Below are positions 36,604-47,142 of a DNA stretch of 64,000 nucleotides, piece by piece. Every line of letters starts with the position of its first letter. Within the stretch, counting starts at the first letter, position 1. Under the pieces are notes generated by a model. It saw only the letters and a program-made list of their open reading frames with translations, had not been told where the DNA came from and searched no databases. The stretch is from Hibiscus mutabilis (lineage: Eukaryota; Streptophyta; Magnoliopsida; Malvales; Malvaceae): the NCBI GenBank assembly GCA_019671005.1, contig CM033745.1:31337526-31401525 (forward strand), read 5' to 3'. The position numbers and the translations under genes are program-made.

Positions 36604-37077
36604 TTGAAGCAAGTCCTAACTCAAGCTCTTATTCTAATCCAACCTGAACCGGGAAAAGACTTTATAGTCTTCAGTAATGCTTCCTATCTCGGTTTAGGGT
36701 GTGTATTGATCCAAGACGACAAGGTCATTGCCTATGCTTCTCGGCAACTCAAGCCACATGAATTGAACTATCCAACACACGATTTGGAACTAGCTGCGGT
36801 CGTGTTTGCTTTAAAGATCTGGAGACATTATCTATATGGAGAGAAATGTCGATTATTTATGGATCATCAGAGTTTAAAATACATCCTAACTCAGAAGGGG
36901 TTAAATCTTCGACAACGAAGATGGGTGGAACTACTAAAAGACTATGATCTAATCATTGATTACCATCCGAGCAAGGCAAATGTTGTGGCTGATGCACTCA
37001 GTCGCAAACATTCAATTGGTAAGATCGAATACGAATTTCCAACATTGTTTATCCTTCTATTCGAATGGATGATATGA
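36604..37077 (+). pseudogene. E4 RNase H
   Basis: A 157-codon open block contains KDFIVFSNASYLGLGCVLIQ, HDLELAAVVFALKIWRHYLYG, FMDHQSLKYILTQKGLNLRQ and DYHPSKANVVADALSRKH. The family usually has Asp in YSDAS; here it is Asn (FSNAS), so the first catalytic residue is lost. The other acidic positions are kept. It is the most intact block of E4. Confidence 0.92.
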
Positions 37078-37261
37078 AATCCCATAATAGAAATCCTTTA
37101 ATTGTATCTTCAACTACCTTCAATGCCTATTTAATTCTCCTAAAGAACCGGAGATTTGTGGCAGAACTTCAAGTTTAATCTGACATGATTTCAAGGATCA
37201 AAGAGCTTCAACAAAATGATCCCGAACTTCAGAAGATATTGAAAGAGATTGATTCCAAATC
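37078..37261 (+). pseudogene. E4 pre-integrase stub
   Basis: After the RNase H, decayed sequence leads to MISRIKELQQNDPELQKILKEI, similar to the region before the integrase zinc finger in chromoviruses. It stops abruptly at 37261, where LTR sequence begins. The integrase was removed together with the first 1.2 kb of the 3' LTR. Confidence 0.7.
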
Positions 37262-39292
37262 GATATTTGTATTGAATTGAATGCTTGAGTATATAGAGTT
37301 ACATAATGACTCAATTGGCTGCTGGATTGTATCTAAATCACTATCCATTGTATAAATGTTAGATCAAGAGGAAATTGAGGAAAATGGGGCTCACTTAGAC
37401 CAGCAAGCTAGTAGAGGGAAAGGGATTACAATCCGGGATCAACAATAGCTCGCAAAATTCCTGTGAGTGTAGTTTAAAGTTTGGAGAGGGTGGTAACCTC
37501 TCCAAGTCTATTTCTGATTTGTATTTATTATTGATTTTTAAGTATAAATTGAATAATGAGCTTGCTATGGAGCATTAGTAAGCTAAGTGTTTTTTGAGTG
37601 GTTACTTGACTGTGAAGCATGCTTGAATTGCTATTGATTGTCATGATATGCTTATTGCTTAATTGAACTGTATTGAAATGAAGCACGATGTTATAGATAG
37701 AAGTAACTCAATTCATTGTTTAATGACACATTGATTGGCACACCTTCATTGACTATTGAAACATTGATATTGGTATTGGCTTTGAACCCTATTCGATTGA
37801 AAGGGGATATTGGCACAAAAATGTGCATATTGAATTGAATCATGCTTCTAATTGAATGAAAGTGATAACTATTGTAAACCCTAGTCTCAAGTCGGCCTTA
37901 GATATAGTTGGCATGCCATAGAGTCTATAGATCTCATTATTGGGGTGGACTACGATATGGGACATTGGTCCCTAATTGGCGACAATAGGAGGGAAGTATT
38001 GTTATTGGTCATTGGCGATAGTTGGAACGATTTGACCAGGTACATTGTACCGTATTGACTATTATTATTGGCGACAGTTTGGGTGGAGACTCGAGTATCT
38101 AGACTGAGTAATCGGTTCTCAAGGCCATACTTAAAATGAACTATAACTCATGTACATTGAATCTATTGTTACATTGAATTGTATTGATTCATAGTAATGA
38201 AAAATTGATTGCCATGAACTATTGACATTGAAACATTGATTGAACATTGCTTATGAGATTGCCTGAGTATTGAAAAATTGATTATGTTCAAAGGATATGT
38301 TATACCTAAAGTAGTTGAATTGGATGATTGAGAATGTCTAAACTTGAAGCCTTGTATTGATATTGGGTTGAAAATTTAACAATGTACCTAGTATTGTTGC
38401 CTAGTTCGAATGGTTCCTTATAGATGGGGGAACCATACCATCTATTTGATGGTTCGTAGTTGAGACTTATTGTATTGATTGCTTTGTAACTTTAACTCAC
38501 TCACTAAGCTTTGCTTATTCAAGTCTCATTTCTACGATACAGGTTGATATTGGATATTAGCCCGAAGTCTAAGCTCGTACAAGTCACATTTTGCTTAAAA
38601 TAGTATGTTTCCATCTTGTTATAGTTCTCCTAGGATGGTGGCACCTAAGGCATGTATATTCATGACCACTAAGTTATGGTTTGTATATATAACTTCATCT
38701 ATGATCTATAAAGAGTATGGTATGTATATATATACGAGCATGTATGCACTTTATTGAGCTTGAATGCTTGTTAGTCTAATGTTAGATTTCCATGGTTAGG
38801 TTATGCATGAAATTGATGAATAGATCTATTGAAGTTGGCTAGTTAACAATAGGTAGATGTAGTAATCCACATGTTTAAACTTGAATCACCTTGGTCACTT
38901 ATGGTACTAGCCGAATGATGTATATGACATTGTAAGCATATATGTTTGATTAAGGTCACATAAGTAAATCATGTAAATCACTTATTAGAATGCTTGATAG
39001 TTACATTGAATGTTGAAGTTATCTATTAAGTTTCTCATCTAGTTCGAATGGTTGCTTGGGAATCAAGTAAGTCTTAAATGGTTTTGATTATGATAACATA
39101 TTGCATTATGGGCCTTAATATATCTAATAGGTGCTTCATGCATAGTTTATTGGTCCTCACCTAATCGAATTGTATCTTAATGAGCAAGAAAGACTTAAAT
39201 CAAATTGAACACTCTACCTTTAATTGTATGAATCATTGATTGAAATTATGGTAACTTACCTAATCCTACTATGGTGGTTAGAGTATGTTACA
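37262..39292 (+). repeat. E4 3' LTR (5'-truncated)
   Basis: It matches 31798-33793 of the 5' LTR closely but lacks its first 1.2 kb. Near 37990-38035 it carries an extra short stretch (with a second TTGGCGATAG-like unit) absent from the 5' LTR. It ends ATGTTACA. Confidence 0.9.
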
Positions 39293-39299
39293 CAAAATC

Positions 39300-40492
39300 T
39301 TATGGATCGTTGAGAAGCATGGCGGACTTGTCGTGCATGATTGGAGCTCCATTGTAGACCTTCAATCTTTGCTCATTTACCTTGAAGACGATGTCATCAT
39401 CAAGATGTTTGATGTCCACTGTACCATGAGGGTAATTGTGCACAATAAAGGGGCCTGACCATCGCAATTTCAGCTTGCCAGGGAAGAATTTAAGTCGAGC
39501 ATTATCGAGGAAGACATGTTGGCCTCCAAAAAAATGTCGTGGCAAAAGATGTTTGTCGTGCCACTTCTATGTCTTCTCCTGATATAGGTGTGCATTCTTG
39601 TAAGCTTGGGCCTTGAATTCCTCCATCTTATTTAACTCTAAAAGCCTTTTCCCTCTAGCTAACTGGGCATCTAGATTGAGCTTCTTGATTGCCCAATAGG
39701 CTTTGTGTCCGAGCTCAACGAGAAGGTGACATGCCTTACCATAGACAAGCTTGAAGGGAGACATTCCCAATGGTGTCTTGAAAGCTGTTCGATAAGCCCA
39801 TAAGGCTTCATCAAGCTTTGGAGACTAATCCTTCCTTTTGGGATTGACTACCTTTTCCAAAATCTGCATGATTTCTCATTCGAAATTTTAGATTAGGCAT
39901 TGGTTTGAGGATGATATGTTGTAGCAATTTTATGCCCCACTCCATATCTCTGTAATGCCTTAGCAATGAGTTTTTTGTCAAAGTGGGTACCTTCATCACT
40001 AATGATGGCTCTTGGGGCTCCAAATCTTGTAAATATGTTCTTGTGAAGGAACTTCAAAATAGTCTTGGAGTCATTCTTCGGTGTAGCTATTGCTTCAACC
40101 CATTTTGACACATAGTCAACGACTAATAGGATGTAGATATCTCTAAAAGATGATGGAAAGAGTCCCATGAAATCTATTCCCCATACATCAAAGAGTTCCA
40201 CCTGTAGAATGCATTGCAATGACATTTCATGCCTTCGAGAAATATTCCCCATCCTTTGGCATCTATCGCATGCCTTGCCGAACTCATGTGCATCCTTGAA
40301 AAGTGTGGGCCAATAGAATCCTGATTGTAGGACCTTTACAGCAATCCTAGTTCCTCGAAAATGGCCTCCACACAAAGATGAATGGCAATGGAATATGATC
40401 TCTTTTTGCTCTTCTTCGGGGACACATCTTTTAATCATTTGGTTGGGGCATTGCTTGAACAAATAGGGCTCGTCCCAAAAGTAGAATCGCAC
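39300..40492 (-). pseudogene. A2 integrase
   Basis: The block 39893-40492 is open for 199 codons. It holds the zinc-binding part (FHCHSSLCGGHF and CDRCQRMGNIS) and the core with WGIDFMG, VVDYVSKWVEAIA, ISDEGTHF and HPQTN. A break follows. The next block (39567-39770) has MGMSPFKLVYGKACHLLVEL. The C-terminal block (39300-39545) has FFPGKLKLRWSGPF. The order and motifs match A1 integrase block for block. E4 inserted a few bases beyond its end. Confidence 0.9.
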
Positions 40493-40599
40493 ATCATGCT
40501 TGAACTTCTTTTTGCCCTGGCTACTCAGGTCAGGAGGAAAAATACCACTAACAAGAAAGTTAACAATATCAGCATACCATGGAATTGTTGTAGCATATA

Positions 40600-41170
40600 A
40601 TATTTTCTCATCAGGGAATTCTTCCTTAATCTCTAATTTCTCATTGTTTTCAGCCTTATTTTCTATCCTAGAAAGATGGTTAGCAACTTGATTCTCACAA
40701 CCCTTATCAAGTATGCTCTAAACTTATCAAAGGCAAACACAACATCTAGCAGTTCTTTTCAGTGGTTGTGTAATTTATTTGTGCATCATTCAAGGTGCAA
40801 CTAGCATAATAAATAGCATGGAAAGTTTATCTTGACATTGGCCAAGTACTGCCCCCACTGTGTAGTCACTAGTATCACACATCAACTCGAATGGTGACAT
40901 CCAATATGGGGGAACAACTATGGGTGCTGATATGAGCTTCTCCTTGAGTTCTATGAATGCACTATAGCATTCTTTATGAAGGGTTGGTTATTTTGTAGCA
41001 AAATGCACAAAGGCTTGGAGATCTTGGAGAAGTCCTTGATGAACCTCCTATAGAAGCCGTCATGGCCCAAGAAGCTTTGGATTCCATTCACGGTGGTGGG
41101 GGTGGTAGTTTCTTGATCACTTCAACCTTAGCCTTATCCACCTCTATCCCTTTTTGTGAGATCTTGTGGC
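40600..41170 (-). pseudogene. A2 RNase H (decayed)
   Basis: Minus-strand fragments between RT and integrase include LKEKLISAPIVVPPYW and FELMCDTSDYTVGAVLGQ (about 40850-40960), with the first catalytic Asp. The frame then breaks repeatedly toward 40600. No long open block remains. Confidence 0.7.
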
Positions 41171-42223
41171 CTAGAACAGTCCCTTCGGCCACCATGAAAT
41201 GGCACTTCTCCCAATTGAGAACCAAATCAGCTTCTTCGCATCTCTTAAACACCTTTCTAAGTTTCCCAAACATGCCTCAAATTCATATTCGGAGACTGAA
41301 AAGTCATCCATGAAGATCTCCAAAAACTCTTCAACAATGTCTGAGAAAATGGATAACATGCACCTTTGAAAAGTGGTTGGAGCATTGCAAAGTCCAAAGA
41401 GCATCATTCGAAATGTGTAGGCACCATAGGGGCATGTGAAGGTTGTCTTTTCTTGATCTTCTACTGCTATAGCAATTTGGTTGTACCCTGTATATCCATC
41501 AAGGAAGCAATAAAAGGCCTTGCCCGTCAATCGGTCTAGCATTTGATCGATGAATGGAAGTGGGAAATGGTCTTTCTTGGTGGCATTGTTGAGCTTCTGA
41601 TAGTCCATGCAAATCCTCCTTCCTGTGACGGTCCTTGTTGGTAAAAGTTCATTATCTTCATTGCTCACCACGGTCATGTCTCCTTTCTTTGGAACACATT
41701 GTACCGGGCTAACTAACGAACTATTGGATATTGGGTAAATAACACCAGCACCGAGCCATTTGATTATCTTCTTCATTACCACCTTCTTCATGACTAGATT
41801 AAGTCTTCTTTGGTGTTCAACAGAATTGTTGTGGCATTCATCGAGCAAAATTTGGTGAATAAAAATGATAGGGCTTATGCCCTTCAAGTCAACCATAGTC
41901 CAACCTAAAGCTTTTTTATGCTGAGCTAACACATTTATCAAGCTATGTTCTTGCTTAGGTGTAAGAGTAGAAGAAACTATCACATGCACAGTCTCATTGG
42001 AACCGAAATAAGCATATTTAAGGTGTGAAGGTAATGCCTTTAATTCTAATATGGGTGCATGCTCAAGTGAGGGTTTAGGAGGGATAAATTTAGCAAAATC
42101 CAAAGGTTTAAAATGCATACCTGGTCTAGCAACTAGCAGACTGGATTGCTGCACCTCCAATGGAAACTTTTCAAGTCTCTCATTTTCGTCCTCATTGAGC
42201 TTCACATAATCATCAATTTGCAT
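41171..42223 (-). pseudogene. A2 reverse transcriptase (350-codon open block)
   Basis: This is the longest open block of the window. It starts in the protease-RT linker (LKYAYFGSNETVHVIVSS) and proceeds through the RT fingers and palm: VQCVPKKGD, RICMDYQKLNNATKKDHFPL, FYCFLDGYTGYNQIAI, FTCPYGAYTF, LCNAPTTFQRCM. The catalytic FMDDF lies at 41300-41314. It ends early in the thumb near 41171 because of a frameshift; 41088-41273 continues in another frame with LNWEKCHFMV and LGHKIS. Asp residues for catalysis are intact. Confidence 0.93.
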
Positions 42224-42409
42224 GAAAATGCTACATCATAATTCTGCAGCTTCCTCTTCTATCATAGCATCTATGTGTTGAAACTCCTCATATTCATCCA
42301 CATATTTGAGGGTGTTGAAGACATTTATAGTCACCTTCTGATTAGCCACTCTCATGGTGAACTCACCCTTCTCACAGTTAATCAAGATTCGACCAGTTGA
42401 TAAGAATGG

Positions 42410-42655
42410 TCACCCCAAAATGATGGGTTCTTTATCGTCGACCTCGCAATCAAGGATAAGGACATCAACTGGAAAGACAAATCTACCCACTTTGACCATA
42501 ACAACTTCTATCTTTCCTTCCGGATGGACATGAGATCGGTCTGCTAGTTGCAAAATTCTCGTGGTGGGTCTTGCATCTCCCATTCCAAGCTTCAAAAAGG
42601 CTGACTTGGGCATTAGATTAATACTAGACTTGAGGTCGCATAAGGATTTTCCCAC
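42410..42655 (-). pseudogene. A2 aspartic protease
   Basis: The block begins MGKSLCDLKSSINLMP, where Athila proteases usually have CDLGASINLMP. The Gly of the active-site triad is replaced by Lys, so activity is unlikely. It continues LADRSHVHPEGKIEVVMV and FVFPVDVLILDCE, the normal downstream part. The A1 protease keeps its Gly. Confidence 0.87.
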
Positions 42656-42664
42656 ATAATTATC

Positions 42665-44581
42665 TCATATGGAACATAGAATGATGAAGCTGCCTGAATC
42701 ACATCTTTTAGGTGGCAAGTTGCTCAATACAGAATAATATTCTTTTGATGTAGCAGTAGTCTCATACTTCTCAACTTTCTTTTTCTTGGTGACAATATCC
42801 TTGAGAAACTTAACATATATAGACATTTGATCAATGGCCTCCAGAAATGGGACATTGATATGCAGCTGGTTAAGAATATCTACAAATTTTTTTAGCTGAA
42901 GGCCATCTTTTTGCTTTTTCAACCTTTGAGGGAAAGGTGGTGGGAGCCTGACTTCTTCCTCTACTGGTGGGGTTTTCTGTTTTGTTGTAGCAATGTTCTA
43001 TTCTCTATCAGTAGGTTCCTTTTTCGAGCCATCATTTTCTTTTCCTTCTAGAGTTAAATCCTCTTGCAAAGCTGGTTCTTTAACCACAGATTCAGGTTTG
43101 GGGTCTTCTACTTTCTTCCCCCTAAACATATCTTTCTTGTTATGTTGGGTTCCACTTCTTAAAGTGAGTGCACTACACTGTTCCTTGCCATGATATTTAG
43201 TGACAATAGTATCACTTGGCAAACTACCTTGAGGTCAGGCATGCAAAGCTTGTGTGATTTGTCCTACTTGGGTTTCCAAAGCCCTCAAAGACGAGCTATG
43301 ACTCTGAAGCAGTGCACCTTGAATCTTGATAGACGCTGCATGGTCTTGAAATAAAGCCTTTTTGGTTGTCATAAAATCTTGGAAAGTAGCTTCAAAGCGT
43401 TGTTGTTCGATGAAGAGGTTGAACTCTTGTTATCATTTTTCCAAGGCGTATTCTTCTGGAAACCTTGGGACTCAGCCTGAATTTGTTGCCGATTCGAGCT
43501 TCCAGCTTTGTGGGTTCCTTAATTCCCCCAAGCAAGATTAGGATGCTGACACCATCCTGGATTATAAGTGTTTGGGTAGGGGTTGTGGTTGTTCCTATTA
43601 AAGTTCCCCACATAGTTGGTAGACTCGTGATTTTCAAGGCACTTGCTCACATGATGGTGTCCATCACACCGAACACAAGTGTTTGCTACCTTCACTTTAT
43701 TAGGCTGTTGGAGATTCTTCAACATAGTAGTGATGGCCGACAATTGGGCCGAAACTGATTCGTTGTTGTCAAGCTCATGCGTCCTATGAGTTCTTCTTCC
43801 CATACTAAGTCTCAAAGTAGGAAATTGGTAGTCATTGTTTGCGATCCTATCAAGGATATCGAATGCTTCTTAAGGTGATTAGTCCAGCAAATAGCCGTTT
43901 TCTAAACATCCAACATCATCCTTGTGAGAGCAATTACACCATTGTAGAACATCACGACTTGCGTCCAGTCTTGAAATCCTTGATTTGTACACTTGCAGAG
44001 TAGTCCCTTATATCTATCCGCAATTGGGTGTTCATGTTAGGTTGATTATATCGTAGAAAAAAACTTTTGCACAGATCTGTCCATGATTCCATAGAATAGG
44101 CTAGTACTCCACTCAACCAAGCTCATGCTCGATCACGCAATGAATAAGGAAATAACTTGAGCTTCAACACATCTTCATGCACACCTTGATGTCTAAAGGA
44201 GTCACATAATTCTATGAATTCACGAATGTGTTGTCTTGCATCTTCATGAGGCGATCAACCAAATTGCCCAATGGAGTTCAACATGTTGAACACCACAGAT
44301 TTTAGTTCAAAATTAGATGCTTGAATTTCGGGAGCTACAATTCCAAGATTGAGATCATCCAAGATAGGATTCAAGTGGTCTCTAATAGCTTGAGGTTGAG
44401 CTATCGCTCTAGGATTTGCTGCAGCATTAGGTTCATCCAGATTTTCATCTACTTGATTCCCTTGGTTGCCACCTCTATACATAGTTCTTAAGGCTTCTTC
44501 AATGCGTCTTCTTTGGCGAAACAAGTGCTTGATTTCAGGCACTATAGGTGTTAATGGTTCTTCGGATCTTCCTCAGGTCAT
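42665..44581 (-). pseudogene. A2 gag and gag-protease spacer
   Basis: The likely start is an ATG at 44581, followed almost at once by a stop. The block 44255-44542 runs from MPEIKHLFRQRRRIEEALRT to NMLNSIGQFG. The gag core follows in a shifted frame (LKLKLFPYSLRDRAWAWLSG near 44100-44180). A CCHC-like knuckle (CVRCDGHHHVSKC) lies in 43519-43815. Next come LTLRSGT in 42998-43222 and the spacer at 42665-42922 (LNQLHINVPFLEAIDQM). All parts match A1 gag in order; many stops are present. Confidence 0.87.
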
Positions 44582-44679
44582 GCAAAAGCACAACAACTGA
44601 AAAAGAGTAAACAAATAAAACTAAACAAAAAGAAGAATTAAACTGGTGCAAAGACCAACTCTAAATAACAAATTGCCAA

Positions 44680-44697
44680 TCCCCAGCAACGACGTCA
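44680..44697 (-). other. A2 primer-binding site (mutated)
   Basis: The minus strand reads TGACGTCGTTGCTGGGGA, three changes from the canonical Athila PBS. It is six bases from the LTR end at 44704. Two of the changes are C to T or G to A type, as expected from decay of methylated DNA. Confidence 0.85.
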
Positions 44698-44703
44698 AAA
44701 ACT

Positions 44704-46137
44704 TGTTGTGTGTTATGATGTACTATAAATGATACGAAAATAGTGCAAGTATACACATCGAACAAGTAATATAGTGATGAGTGAGTATCGTCTCCACAGG
44801 GATTAGAGGCCAAACTAGCTTAGTCAAAACAAACAAATTTGCAACTTGAAAATAAATGCAATAGCAATAGGAAACAGGTTCAGAAATGCTGTAGCAAAGA
44901 ACTGTAATATAAACTAGGTTGAAACAAGGATACTTCAAACATCCTCTCAGGTGTACGAATCTCTCTATTGGGATGATAGGCTGGGCTTATCAAGGACTCC
45001 TATGTCTAAGTCTGAAGAATGCTTAGCTCTAGCTTGCTTATATCATGCTCAATAGAGTTTACTAAGGTGTTTCTAAACTATCTCTAGAAAGAAACCTGAC
45101 AGCCAGAATACTATGGCAATACCTCTCGGCGTGAACCCTAGCAAGCTACTATCCTTGAAGTTCTACTCCTTTTAGTCGTTGAAACTCTACACTTATCTCT
45201 AAGGCGAGTTAGGATTTTGCCTCTCAGCATTAAATCCTATTGTCCATGTAGACATACGCCTAACTCTCTCGAATATTAAGCTATCAAACACCTAAGAAAA
45301 GGCTAACTCTCCAAAGCTCTTACAAGCTTAAGGCCTACAAAACAATGGACAAAGTATGTAAAGGGCAAGAAAGCAAACCAAGGATTCATTCAAACTTAAA
45401 ACATAAGTATCCCAAAACAAGACCAAACCACTTAAAATCAATTCATGGATAGGAAAATATCATCCACAATCAATCGTTTATGACAACCCATCCAAATATA
45501 AAGAAATGAAACAGCAAAAGAAACTAAAGAAAGGGAAACTCTCAAGCCGCCTTGGACTGTCGTGAACCGCTCTAAGCTTTTTGATTCTCTCAAAGGCCCG
45601 CAAGAACACCCTTTGGAGCTTCAACAATGGAGGACACCATGATGGAGAAGATGAAGAAAGGCAGCCATTTTTTTCTCTCTTTCTTAGCTCACCCAGTAAC
45701 TTTTTCGGCCCCTTTTAATGTAGGTGCCTTTTTTATATAGTGGGGGCTCCTAGGGTTTTGTGCCCTTAATTCCAAGGGAATATTCTCTTCACATGTAGGG
45801 ACACAGCTGACTGGCAGGTTGACGTGTGGTGGTACGAAATATCTTCAATTCGTTGTCCTCTAGCACACCCCAAAATGCTATGCAAAATGCTAAGGTATTT
45901 TTCCTTTTCTCCTGCACTGCTCCTCATTTCCTTGCACATCACCACCAAACAACGACCTTCCCAAGAAGCACCATTCTTATAAATAAACAAAGATAACCAA
46001 ACAAATAACACCAAACTCAACTACATGATCTAAATGCAACTATATGCTATGGAAAGAGATGAAATGAGCTTAATTTCATGCAATAACCTAGGCAAAGAGG
46101 CACAAAACATTAAGCTCATTTCATCTCAAGGTTAACA
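44704..46137 (-). repeat. A2 5' LTR
   Basis: This 1434-bp LTR matches 25944-27370. Plus-strand ends are TGTTGTG and TTAACA. The minus-strand TATA-like TATATAA lies at 45733-45739 in the position expected for the promoter. Confidence 0.92.
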
Positions 46138-46452
46138 CCAAACATCCCTTGCCAATGCTCATCATCCATTCGAATACTTTTGTTGCCAATCTGTTTACAC
46201 TTTTATCGCATTTTCTTATTTTTCTTTTTTCCAAATCAAAAACCCAAATAAATTTTAAAACTTTTTGTTCCCTTCAACAAGTAAATATATTGAGCACTTC
46301 CTGGACATTCCCTGTGGATGTGATACTCAGCTCACTATTGTATTACTTTCTGACCGTGTATACTTGCACAAAAAAGACTCACACTTGGCATTATTTTTAT
46401 TGCATATTAACACTGAATCCTCAATCTTTGCCAAGCCTTAGCACAGTCGACA
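46138..46452 (+). repeat. A3 5' LTR, right part
   Basis: After the A2 target-site duplication (CCAAA), the A3 LTR resumes and ends at GTCGACA, directly before an Athila PBS. Adding about 205 missing bases, 909 bases at 25035-25943 and about 310 here gives about 1.42 kb. That agrees with the A1 and A2 LTR lengths and supports the reconstruction. Confidence 0.8.
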
Positions 46453-46458
46453 AGTTTT

Positions 46459-46476
46459 TCGTATCGTTGTCGGGGA
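46459..46476 (+). other. A3 primer-binding site (mutated)
   Basis: The sequence TCGTATCGTTGTCGGGGA matches 14 of 18 bases of the Athila PBS. It sits six bases after the LTR end and shows that A3 runs on the plus strand. Confidence 0.82.
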
Positions 46477-47059
46477 TTGCAACGGAACTTAGTGTTTTCA
46501 TTTTTTTTACTTATTTTTGTTTTATTTTATTTATTTGTTTTATTTTTATATTCTTTTTCTATTTTGAAAGGTTCCTTTGAATGTGTGCAAATTATATTGT
46601 TAGGCAGAATGCCAAGATAAGGGTTGGCATTTAGAGTTAAACATAGCACATCAATCGGACTTGTGTAAGTTTAGGCCCAAGAAGAGTGAAAATTTTGGCT
46701 AAGTGCGGGATAAACCCTAGCCAGCTAGGGTAAATCTTTGAAATTTAAATTTCAACCCTATCTTTTTATCCTAACCGTTTCCCGCACCATTTCTTCATAT
46801 TTATCCCTTAACCCCTTATCACATCATTATCCCTCTTCTCCAAATACGCCTAATCCCATCATTATCCCCATTTAATCAGACAAGCTAAACATTCCCATTA
46901 AAACACTCAATCATTTCTCTTTCCACCTATTTAAACCCCAACCGTTACCTTAGATAAATTTTACACTCTCACTTTTTTCTCTCGAGCAAGATAGTAGGAA
47001 AACAAGACTCAATTCCTCTTCTCCCCTAAATTCTCTTTCGAGCCCTCCAAAATATTCCC
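46477..47059 (+). other. A3 leader lacking gag-pol, with TATA-like word
   Basis: These 583 bases lie between PBS and ORF3. They begin T-rich, as in Athila leaders, but no gag or pol trace is present. TATTTAAA at 46928-46935 is followed by a C/T-rich leader up to the ORF3 ATG at 47060. The length is close to the A2 pol-ORF3 spacer (616 bases), suggesting that gag-pol was lost as a block. A promoter function is inference. Confidence 0.5.
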
Positions 47060-47142
47060 ATGGCATCCTCTTCGACACCATTCAAGATTTTCTTCAATAA
47101 AGAAATCCAAAAGAAGAACTAGGAGAACTTTGTCGCATGAAC
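47060..47142 (+). pseudogene. A3 ORF3, N-terminal part before solo LTR S
   Basis: The ORF starts MASSSTPFKIFFNKEIQ at 47060. It carries two in-frame stops (near 47120 and 47138). It is interrupted at 47143 by LTR S and resumes at 60432 in the same frame when one copy of the five-base duplication is removed. This agreement fixes the insertion boundaries. Confidence 0.75.

Larger units (their letters stand above)
30591..39292 (+). mobile_element. Chromovirus-like gypsy element E4, 3' part deleted
   Basis: Order: 5' LTR (30591-33793), PBS, gag, protease, RT, RNase H, a few codons before integrase, then a 5'-truncated 3' LTR (37262-39292). Flanks are AAAAA (30586-30590) and CAAAA (39293-39297), a plausible target-site duplication with one mismatch. 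It interrupts A2 between ORF3 and the integrase end. The lineage is called from the iMet-type PBS, gag start and RT/RNase H motifs. No integrase or chromodomain remains to confirm it. Confidence 0.88.
25944..46137 (-). mobile_element. Athila-type retrotransposon A2, split by E4
   Basis: It reads right to left: 5' LTR (44704-46137), PBS, gag, protease, RT, RNase H, integrase, ORF3, two PPT modules, 3' LTR (25944-27370). Flanking five-base sequences are CCAGA (25939-25943) and CCAAA (46138-46142), a target-site duplication with one mismatch. It sits inside the 5' LTR of A3. Element E4 (30591-39292) lies between its integrase and ORF3. All genes are broken. Confidence 0.92.

Noticed and set aside
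41171..42223. 350-codon open frame as a possible host gene
   Set aside because: It contains the full RT motif series including FMDDF and lies between A2 protease and RNase H.
46149..46580. 143-codon Phe-rich open frame resembling a membrane protein
   Set aside because: It crosses the A3 LTR end, the PBS and the T-rich leader; T-rich DNA gives Phe-rich translations.
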